Source of the DNA: Bubalus kerabau
Taxonomy: Eukaryota; Chordata; Mammalia; Artiodactyla; Bovidae
Assembly (NCBI RefSeq): GCF_029407905.1
Contig: NC_073628.1
Coordinates: 15,405,501-15,469,500, forward strand
Reading direction: 5' to 3'
DNA: 64,000 nt
Shown: one piece after another, positions 56,643 to 64,000 of the stretch
Layout of the letters: each line of letters starts with the position of its first letter
Position numbering within the stretch: the first letter of the stretch is position 1
The notes under the pieces: generated by a model
Told to the model about the DNA's origin: nothing
Seen by the model: the letters and a program-made list of their open reading frames with translations, nothing else
The model's database searches: none
Made by a program: the position numbers and the translations under genes

Positions 56643-56766
56643 TGAAGGAAATGGCAACCCACTCCAGTACTCTTGCCTGGAAAATCCCATGGACGGAGGA
56701 GCCTGGTAGGCTACAGTCCTTGGGGTCGCAAAGAGTCGGACACGACTGAGTGACTTCCCTTTCACA
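56643..56766 (+). repeat. BovA monomer
   Basis: Single BovA body without tRNA head (GAAGGAAATGGCAACCCACT to GAGTGACTTCCCTTTCAC). Confidence 0.9.
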
Positions 56767-56769
56767 ACA

Positions 56770-57200
56770 GTTTAAGGGGAAAGTACTATAAGAACTAGTA
56801 TTTAGAAGTATTATTAGATTTTAGAAATTAAAAGTATTTAAGAATGTCAGTTTTCTTAATTTTTAGTAAATGTAAAATCTGATAAAGGCAAATCAGTCTT
56901 TTTTTTTTTTTAAAGGAAAAACCCAATCAAATGTTGGATTTTAAACATTTGTTTTATAAATTTCCTTCCAGAAATGTGGTTTTGTTGTGTTAGTAATATA
57001 AAAAGCAGTCACTTTTCTCTTGTTGCACATTCACAAAGTGCCAAATACCATGCTTAAGCATGTACTGCATATGTTTCATTTAGTTCTTATAACAACCTTG
57101 GAGGAATTGTTGAAGAAAGAATGCAGACCTATTACATTCTAAGACCTAGATTCTTGGCCACTTATACTTCTTCACCTCATGTCCTAAAAGAGGCAGGATA
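56770..57200. other. Intron 1, nothing recognised
   Basis: AT-rich unique DNA with a T12 run near 56899. Confidence 0.45.
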
Positions 57201-57204
57201 AAGC

Positions 57205-57415
57205 ATTGAGGTTTAGGGTGCAGATTCTGGGGCCAGCCTGCCTGGATTTGAGCCCTGGGTCTGCAACTTAACAACTTTTGACTTCTTCAAGGTAGTTAGC
57301 CAGCCCTTTTCTCTTCAACAGCAATAAAATGTACCTATTAGTAGAGACATCATGACAATCAAATTATGAAATGTGATGCATTTGAACAGTATCTGGCATG
57401 TGGTTTGCAAGCAGT
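57205..57415 (+). repeat. MIR SINE close to exon 2
   Basis: GATTCTGGGGCCAGCCTGCCTGG, CTGGGTCTGCAACTTAACAAC and GAACAGTATCTGGCATGTGG span most of MIR, about 250 bases before the exon. Confidence 0.8.
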
Positions 57416-57660
57416 GGCAGTTATAGGGACTCGTCTTGTGTAAGCTGTGCGTGTGACGTGAGCACACAGACTCCTCTGGGAGGATGCTTCAGGGAGCAGG
57501 CACTGGGAGTCTATTTTAACATGGCTGTTTCCTTGGATTTTCCCCTGGCCATCTTTCACCTTTCTATTTGCTAGCATGGTGGCCTCATGAAAACAATCTC
57601 AATCACCTTGTATTTCAGCTACTGATCCATTAATTAATGCTTATTTTATGTATCTTTTAG

Positions 57661-58734
57661 GACATTTCTGATTCATTTGCATCCTTGAAGAGCATCTATA
57701 GAAGAGGAAGGGAAAGATGGGTGTGAAAACATTTACTCATAGCTCCTCTTCCCACAGCCAGGAAATGCTTGGAAAGCTAAATATGCTTCGAAATGATGGA
57801 CATTTTTGTGATATCACTATTCGTGTCCAGGACAAAATCTTCCGGGCACATAAGGTGGTATTAGCAGCTTGCAGTGATTTCTTTCGCACCAAACTTGTAG
57901 GCCAAGCAGAAGATGAGAACAAGAATGTGTTGGATTTGCATCATGTTACAGTGACTGGCTTTATACCCCTTTTAGAGTATGCGTACACAGCTACTCTGTC
58001 GATTAACACAGAAAATATCATTGATGTTCTGGCTGCAGCCAGCTATATGCAAATGTTCAGTGTTGCTAGCACCTGCTCAGAGTTCATGAAATCAAGCATT
58101 TTATGGAATACACCCAACAGCCAACCAGAAAAGGGTCTGGATGCTGGACAAGAAAATAACTCTAACTGCAATTTTACGTCTCGAGATGGAAGCATTTCTC
58201 CAGTGTCTTCAGAGTGCAGTGTGGTAGAAAGAACCATTCCTGTCTGCCGAGAATCACGGAGAAAGCGCAAAAGCTACATTGTTATGTCTCCTGAAAGTCC
58301 TGTAAAGTGTAGCACACAAACAAGTTCTCCCCAGGTGTTGAATTCTTCAACTTCCTATTCAGAAAATAGAAATCAACCAGTTGACTCTTCTCTAGCTTTT
58401 CCCTGGACTTTTCCTTTTGGAATTGATCGAAGGAATCAGCCTGATAAGGTTAAGCAAGCAGAAAATACCCGGACTTTAGAATTACCTGGCCCGTCTGAGA
58501 CAGGGAGAAGAATGACTGATTATGTGACTTGCGAGAGCACAAAAACTACCTTGCCTCTGGGTGCCGAGGAAGATGTCCGGGTCAAAGTGGAAAGGCTAAG
58601 TGACGAGGAGGTCCATGAGGAAGTATCCCAGCCTGTCAGTGTGTCTCAGAGTTCACTGAGTGATCAGCAGACAGTGCCAGGAAGTGAGCAAGTGCAAGAG
58701 GACCTTCTGATTAGTCCCCAGTCTTCCTCCATAG
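57661..58734 (+). other. ZBTB44: ZBTB44 exon 2 with splice sites
   Basis: The exon follows a T-rich acceptor ending in cttttag at 57660 and has 56 bases of 5' UTR before the ATG. It ends in ATAG at 58731-58734, followed by gtatcg at the donor. The donor leaves phase 1 (1018 coding bases), so the glycine after Ser-Ser-Ile is split across the junction. Ignoring the donor, the frame adds IVSSVFSMIL and stops at 58767-58769; those ten residues are intron translation. Confidence 0.9.
57717..58734 (+). CDS. ZBTB44: ZBTB44 (BTBD15), first coding exon: BTB/POZ domain and linker
   Basis: ZBTB44 is a nuclear BTB-zinc-finger protein presumed to act as a transcription factor. This exon encodes residues 1-339 plus the first base of codon 340. 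The BTB/POZ fold covers about residues 15-125 (FCDITI at 30-35, FRAHKVVLAACSDFF at 42-56) and serves dimerisation and corepressor binding in this family. A Ser-rich linker follows, with a basic cluster RRKRK at 181-185 (possible nuclear localisation signal) and a sumoylation-type VKVE at 289-292 (K290) ahead of an acidic LSDEE stretch. The start has A at -3 and G at +4, and no ATG precedes it in the exon. The C2H2 zinc fingers are absent and must lie in exons beyond the window. The frame is intact; I recognise the protein directly from its sequence. Confidence 0.96.
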
Positions 58735-58840
58735 GTATCGTGTCTTCTGTGTTTTCCATGATTCTATAAAGTATGGGGAGGCATTTTTAAGTGCTTACTA
58801 GATAAGTTTTGTGCTGTATCCTATAGGAAATATTAAGAAG

Positions 58841-58846
58841 AATAAA
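58841..58846 (+). promoter_or_regulatory. Candidate intronic polyadenylation signal
   Basis: AATAAA sits 72 bases after the stop reached by reading through the ZBTB44 exon 2 donor. T-rich tracts follow about 20-60 bases later (around 58861 and 58890), as expected of a cleavage site. It could end a BTB-only transcript. Confidence 0.35.
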
Positions 58847-58849
58847 ACA

Positions 58850-59480
58850 TGGTAACTGGGATTTTTTAGGTGCTATCAGTCCTACCATATTTTTTGGTAA
58901 GTTACATATGAGTAGAAAGAAAGTAGTTGAACAATATCTCATGGGACACATATATTATGGCACAGTTTACATACCAATGAATTGTGAATTACTTTCAGTA
59001 CAAAAAGTACCAGTTTTAAAAAATGCAATTCGTGTTTTATTCTTTATTAAAATTATTTATTAAAAACTTACCATGTGCCAAACTTGGGGGGATGTATGAT
59101 GAAAATGACAGTGCTTGCATCCGAGGAGTTAACACCGTTAATTGAGAAAGCAGATGAGTAAGTCAGCAATTAAAACTAGGCCAGAGGTGTAAACAGTGTG
59201 ACAGGCTCACACAGGAAAGATCAAGTTAACACTGCATGTTTGAGCTGGATCTTACGTAATATGTAGGAGTTTACCCAAGCGAGGGAATAACATTCCTTTG
59301 AAAATGTATAGAAGCTCAGAGGTGTGGAAGAACATTCACTGCATGTTTGATAAAGCAGTGAATTCAAAGCACAGTGATGTGAATAAAGCATGAAAACCTG
59401 CAAGTATAGACTATAATGGGAAATAAGAAAAGTGAGTGGTTGAGAACATGTTTGAAAAGCCTCAAACGCTAGTTTCAGTT
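58850..59480. other. Start of ZBTB44 intron 2
   Basis: No young repeat. A piece near 59095-59280 resembles the unassigned old repeat of 6.7 kb (GTAAACAGTGTGACAGGCTCAC, GAGCTGGATCTTACG). Confidence 0.4.
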
Positions 59481-59484
59481 AGGA

Positions 59485-59815
59485 TTGCATTCAACTACAT
59501 ACAACAATCCCTTCAAAGTGGCTTAAACCAAACAGGATTTTTTTTTTTTTTTGCATAAAATGTTCAGAAATAGAAAGTCCAAGAGTAGTATAGTGGCTCT
59601 ACAGTGACCTAGGCCCCTTGTATTTTTGCAATCCACCATCTTGAGTTTGTCATCTGTATACTTATTACTTCGTGGTTGTAGGTTTTTTGCTTCATCTTTA
59701 GCCTTGTATTTTAGAAAGGGGTAATGCTTGTATGGAAAATGTTTCTAGAACTCTCAAAAAAACTGCCAGATGATGTCACATGCATGGCCTTTCCTAGCTG
59801 CAAGATAATCTGGGG
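59485..59815. repeat. Old repeat, family unassigned
   Basis: GGATTGCATTCAACTACATACAAC, AGTGGCTTAAACCAAACAGG and AAGTCCAAGAGTAGTATAGTGG are landmarks of an old dispersed repeat. Confidence 0.45.
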
Positions 59816-59835
59816 CTATATACATATATATATAT

Positions 59836-59918
59836 GTTGGGTATGTAACTGCCTTACAAAATTATAGAATAGATATTGTCTGCAATTAGCAGTGTCTACC
59901 ACAGCTAGGCCAAGTAAG
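59836..59918 (+). repeat. Duplicated segment, copy A
   Basis: About 80% identical to 61264-61342. The shared core GTCTACCACAGCTAGG is exact. Confidence 0.75.
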
Positions 59919-59919
59919 C

Positions 59920-60345
59920 TTGGGTTGTATCCTAGTGGTAATAAGGAGTCTACCTTAAATGGAATGAAAAAATATTTTCAGATATTTTATGAAATTTTGA
60001 TATTGGTCAACTTCATAGGGGGTTGGCTGGGGAGAGACAGTCCAAAAGCCAGTTATAGTACAGTTGTCTTTGTGTGAAAGAAGATACTTGAAGTCATACT
60101 GTAAAGAAAATGGGTATGAAGAAACTTTGTAAAGGAAGAATCATTACTACCTGATGTTAATGAATATGTGGTTTGAGGAATAAGAAAGTCAGGGTTCGTG
60201 GATGACTAGAAAAAGAGATAACGTTATTGTCATTATAAGTCACAGTTTTTTACATTTTATTATCTCTAAATTCAGATATGCTTTACAATTAATAATCTTT
60301 ACAATTACTTTTTCTTTCTTAATGGTGCAAAAAATAATGGTAATC
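59920..60345. other. Intron 2, nothing recognised
   Basis: AT-rich unique DNA. Confidence 0.4.
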
Positions 60346-60356
60346 ATACACTTGAT

Positions 60357-60579
60357 CAGTTCAGTTCAGTCGCTCAGTCGTGTCCGACTCTTGGTGACCC
60401 CATGAATCACAGCACACCAGGCCTCCCTATCCATCACCAACTCTCAGAGTTCACTCAGACTCATGTCCATCGAGTTGGAGATGCCATCCAGCCATCTCAT
60501 CCTCTGTCATCCCCTTTTCTTCCTGACCCCAATCCCTCCCAGCATCAGAGTCTTTTCCAATGAGTCAACTTTTCGCATG
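60357..60579 (-). repeat. BovB LINE 3' fragment, young subfamily
   Basis: CAGTT tail then antisense 3' end to CAACTTTTCGCATG. TSD CACTTGAT (60349-60356 and 60580-60587). Confidence 0.93.
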
Positions 60580-60589
60580 CACTTGATAA

Positions 60590-60940
60590 GAATCTGTTAA
60601 ATACCCTAACTACTGTGAAAGTCATTGGGAGGAGGTAGAAGCCCAGTTTTAAGAGTTAACTCAGCAAGGTCAATTCTTTGTGAACTGTGCTTGGGTGATG
60701 ACCAGGCAACATGCCTCAGAGCCCTTGAGGTCAGGACTGGAGGTGACCACTTTAGCACTTTTAGCAGGGACACATTGATTCTCAACAGGAAAATGTGTTT
60801 GCAAGAGCCAGAACCAGAGAACTGCTCCTTGAGAAGTAATCTATATTCAGGGAGAGAAGGAAAGCCAACGGAGATGAGTGAAGAGGATTTCTCCAAGGTT
60901 GGAGAACCGTGAAGGCCGTGTTGACATTGTTAAGTTCTTA
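60590..60940. other. Intron 2, unidentified; open frames both strands
   Basis: Frames of about 95 codons exist on both strands (60625-60912 and 60896-60606) over the same DNA. Neither has a recognisable domain and no splice context supports an exon. Confidence 0.35.
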
Positions 60941-61263
60941 GATTCTGATGCACTACATGAGTTTCCCAGGGTTGCCACACCAGCCACCGCAGACTTCAAA
61001 CGGCAGAATTGTATTCTCTCGCAGTTCAGAAGGCAGAAATCTGAACTTAAGGTGCTGGCAGGTCTGTAGGGAAGGATCTTTCTTTGCTCCTTTCTAGCTG
61101 CTGACAGTCACTAACACTCCTAATGGGCTCAGAGTTTAGCTGTATCTCTCTACTTTCTGCCTTCATCCTTCTGGGCCTTCCTCCAGATCTCCCTCCTCAG
61201 GACACCAGTCATTGGATTATGGCCCACCCTACTACAGTATGATCTCTTCTAACTTGTATATTA

Positions 61264-61342
61264 GTTAGGTATGAAACCACCTCACAAAACTGTAGGAGAA
61301 TGGATATTGTTTGCAACTAGCATTGTCTACCACAGCTAGGTA
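61264..61342 (+). repeat. Duplicated segment, copy B
   Basis: Partner of the segment at 59836. It interrupts an old repeat, so it is the derived copy. Confidence 0.7.
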
Positions 61343-61360
61343 GAGGTGACCATATACTCT

Positions 61361-61481
61361 GTTGTTGTTTAGTCGCTAAGTTGTGTCCGACTCTTTGCAA
61401 CCCCATGGACTGTAGCCCACCAGACTCCTCTGTGCATGGGATTCTCTAGGCAAGAATACTGGAGTGGGTTGCCATTTCCTT
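61361..61481 (-). repeat. BovA monomer
   Basis: Antisense BovA starting GTTGTTGTTTAGTCGC. TSD CATATACTCT (61351-61360) and CACATACTCT (61482-61491), one change. Confidence 0.9.
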
Positions 61482-61574
61482 CACATACTCTAGGTAATGG
61501 TAATTACCTAGGTCTCTGCAGAGACCCTGTTTCCAAGTAAGAGTATATTTACTGGTGTTGGATGTTAGGGCTTG

Positions 61575-62420
61575 AGAATGCCTTGGGGATGGGGAAGAAT
61601 GCAGTTCTTCCCACAATACCTATTAAAGATAATATTTCTAAAGTTGGGTCAAGATACTTTCGTACTTTCCAGACAACCACACGTTGAATAATGTATTTGA
61701 TGGCAGGAGATCCTAGCTATGTGTCAATATAACCCGGTTTTTGTTAAATTACTGACATCTTTAATCTTGAAAACACCTTTGTACCTTCTAAATAGTGAAC
61801 TAATAGGTAATTATTAATACTATTAATTATTTATCTGAGAACTTAGGAACCAAATACTAATATAACTGAACATCTTGCTGACTAGCTATGTGAAATAACC
61901 TTATTTTAATCACTCTCGAGTATACCTAATCAGTTCAGGCTTTGCCTTAATATACTATTAACACAATTAAACAGAGGAGTTAGGACCATAAGTACAATAA
62001 GCCTTTCCATTATCTGAGAATAATTTCCAGTATATACTATAACAAATGTAGATTCTATTACAAATCAGACATATGGAAGAACTCTGATCTGAATATATAT
62101 AATCAAATAATCCAAATGAGCTGTCTTTTCTTTACCTTCAGAGCAAACTCACTAATTACTCTCAGCTACCCCTGTTAACTCCAAATGTATACACTAAACA
62201 CCTTACAAAAAGTGAAATTCAGTGAAATTTGTTTAAGTGAGAAGGACTCTAAACTCTAAAATTTGCCATTAAAAGAGAAGTGATTGTTACGAGGATCAGT
62301 TAAGATATTGAGAAATAGTTGGACAGTTTCTTGGTAGCAGTAGTGAATAGATAAACTTGTTGAGGTGAGCAGTTAGAATGATGGAGGAATTTGCAACACT
62401 GAGCGTATATGCAGTATGGG
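61575..62420. other. Intron 2, nothing recognised
   Basis: AT-rich unique DNA without young repeats. Confidence 0.45.
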
Positions 62421-62424
62421 GAAA

Positions 62425-62590
62425 TGATTAAAAGTTGAGGACTTGGAGTCAGGCAGGTCTAGAATCTGCTCTCAGTTTCTGCCGCTTACCAGATGTGTGA
62501 TTTGAACAAGTCACTGAGCCTCACTAGGTTTCCATAACCGTAAAGTAATGATAGTCTTAACTGTGTTGTATGTCAGTGCTCTCCAGCAAG
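62425..62590 (+). repeat. MIR SINE
   Basis: GACTTGGAGTCAGGCAGGTCTAG, TGTGTGATTTGAACAAGTCACTG and TAGGTTTCCATAACCGTAAAG. Confidence 0.78.
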
Positions 62591-62879
62591 ACTGCCAGGA
62601 ATACACCTGGAGTTGAACACATTGAGATGGTGGTTTGAATATCTGAAAATCCCTAACAATTAGCTAACTATACAGGATAAGTTAGTGTGCAGCAAGCTTG
62701 GGTCAACCCTGTGTCCACATAGAAGTAGTGTTCTAGTAGTGGGCATATTGAAAGTATAAGAACTGCTCACTGCAGCAGGAGTGAGGCAGTTTTGGTCCCT
62801 TAAAATGGACAGATTCTTTGAATGGAGTTAAACAGTTTCTGCAAGTCAGACTCAAGTGTCTCTGAAGAGAACCAACTGG

Positions 62880-63140
62880 CTATCATAATTGGGATGGTCC
62901 CAGGATTATGGTCTTTCTGACTGAATAGGTCTTGCTTTTAGGATTGTAATTGCAGCAGAAGCATGTTGATTTGAGGTCAGGGTCCATTTCTCTGTGGCTG
63001 AAGGCTGGAATATGATATATAATGTTGCCTATAAAAGGGAATCGACCTTCTGTGGTGCTTAAAAGAACAGTTACTAAATTTTTGTCAGCAGGGTCAGATG
63101 GAGGATAATAGATCCAACAATCTGTTAAACTCATATTAGT
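62880..63140 (-). pseudogene. Possible endogenous-retrovirus env-like relic
   Basis: An 83-codon minus-strand frame (63134-62883) is cysteine-rich with a DCWIYYPP-type motif and an STCFCCNY stretch, reminiscent of surface-subunit segments of retroviral env genes. No LTR, pol or full env is seen. This may be an old, fragmentary ERV or a chance resemblance. Confidence 0.25.
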
Positions 63141-64000
63141 GACTGCGGTCTGGGGTGGGGGTACAAGAGGTTTTTTCTTAAGTGGCAGAAGAAGATCTTA
63201 GGAGGTCAGAAACAATAGGACGAAGGTGAAAGATCGTATTGGCTTTAATAGGAATGATTAGTAGTAAAGAGAAGAGTACTAAAGAGTCAGAAAATTAATC
63301 TGATTTTGCCATCTTGGGTAGGAGCTGTCCACTTTTGAGGTCATTATCTTCTGGAGAATTCCTTAGAGGGAATGGATGTACAGGAGTCAGAAGGATGTGA
63401 TGTCTTTCAAGTTAGAAACTATGAATCCAATGAATGTCACCTCGAACTGTTACTGCTGAACCAGTGGTTAACAACCTATCAGTTCCTTTCTATAGATACC
63501 AGTGGAAAGTTTTCTCTGGTGGCATCTTTTCCAGAAGACCAAAACTCCAGACTTTAAATCATTCATCTTCTGTGTTTGTGATAAACCTGGAATATCATTG
63601 TAGTATTTAATTGTATCAGTTGGTAATCAGGTAGAACCCAAGATTTAAACCAAAATATCCACCTGAAAAAGGAATGTACTGTTAACTACATAAGGGGTCA
63701 CCTTGTGGATCTTAGAGATGATTTATCTTATTGCCATCAAGACTCTTGGCAGTACTTAGGACTGTGGAAGTTTGAAGGTTTTTAAGTGCTTTGAGTTTGT
63801 GGATGATGGGGATGTTGGAGAATCTGTGTTTTTAAAAGGTCATGTTTATGGGGTTTTTTCAAAGCAACATCAGTGTAATGTGTGGTCCTATTACTTGAGA
63901 AATAGTTACTATTTCCTAGTCAGGAATACAGAATCTGCTCATTTTTCTTCTGCCATTACAGCATAGCTCTTTAGCATGAGGAAGCCTCAGTCTACCTAAA
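63141..64000. other. Intron 2, nothing firmly recognised
   Basis: Repeat-poor by eye; short frames only. If the env-like relic is real, its upstream part would lie here, but I see no clear support. Confidence 0.35.

Larger units (their letters stand above)
27996..57660 (+). other. ZBTB44: ZBTB44 intron 1
   Basis: About 29.7 kb lies between the exon 1 donor (gtaacc) and the exon 2 acceptor (cttttag). It holds no convincing exon. Content is retroelements of several ages separated by AT-rich DNA, each listed separately. Its extent depends on the inferred exon 1. Confidence 0.55.
60950..61570 (+). repeat. Old mammalian repeat ('gctgccataac' type), interrupted
   Basis: AGGTGCTGGCAGGTCTGTAGG, AGGACACCAGTCATTGGATTATGG, then after an interruption (about 61257-61500) GAGACCCTGTTTCCAAGTAAG and GGATGTTAGGGCTTG. 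The interruption holds duplicate copy B and a BovA. Confidence 0.5.

Noticed and set aside
60606..60912. Opposed frames of about 95 codons
   Set aside because: Both strands open over the same DNA with no domain; kept only as an unidentified stretch.

Overview
The window is nuclear DNA from a ruminant, most likely a bovid (cattle or a close relative). The evidence is the repeat content: dozens of Bov-tA and Bov-A2 SINEs, many copies of the RTE-type LINE BovB, artiodactyl CHR-type SINEs and ruminant L1 3' ends, on top of an older layer of MIR, L1M, MER5-like and Tigger-like remnants. There are no operons, bacterial genes, CRISPR arrays, rRNA genes or functional tRNA genes.

One protein-coding gene is clear: the 5' part of ZBTB44 (BTBD15), on the + strand. 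A CpG island at about 26.3-28.3 kb is its promoter and non-coding first exon, with a probable splice donor at 27995/27996. A first intron of about 29.7 kb follows, made mostly of repeats. Exon 2 (57661-58734) carries the start codon and 339 codons plus one base, covering the BTB/POZ domain and the acidic/serine-rich linker. The zinc-finger exons lie beyond the right edge. The reading frame runs past the exon 2 donor for 10 more codons to a stop with an AATAAA 72 bases further on, so a BTB-only isoform made by intronic polyadenylation is possible.

Layout. 0-26 kb: intergenic, a dense patchwork of nested retroelements. Its richest part is 9-24 kb, with BovB inserted in BovB, a twin-primed BovB with an inverted endonuclease segment, a Bov-tA with three tRNA-like heads, and a mariner-type hairpin MITE. 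26.3-28.3 kb: CpG island. 28-57.6 kb: ZBTB44 intron 1, with L1, BovB, SINEs and a solo ERV-type LTR at 40.3 kb. 57.66-58.73 kb: ZBTB44 exon 2. 58.7-64 kb: intron 2 with BovB, BovA, old repeats and a possible retroviral env-like relic.

I found no unknown multi-gene system. The observations of most value concern retroelement mechanism (nested insertions with readable target-site duplications, 5' inversion, a candidate SINE 3' transduction, tail-only insertions) and ZBTB44 regulation (a uORF, a possible divergent transcript, intronic polyadenylation). Repeat family names come from recall of consensus sequences, not from a database search; boundaries without a target-site duplication (TSD) are good to about 10-20 bases.
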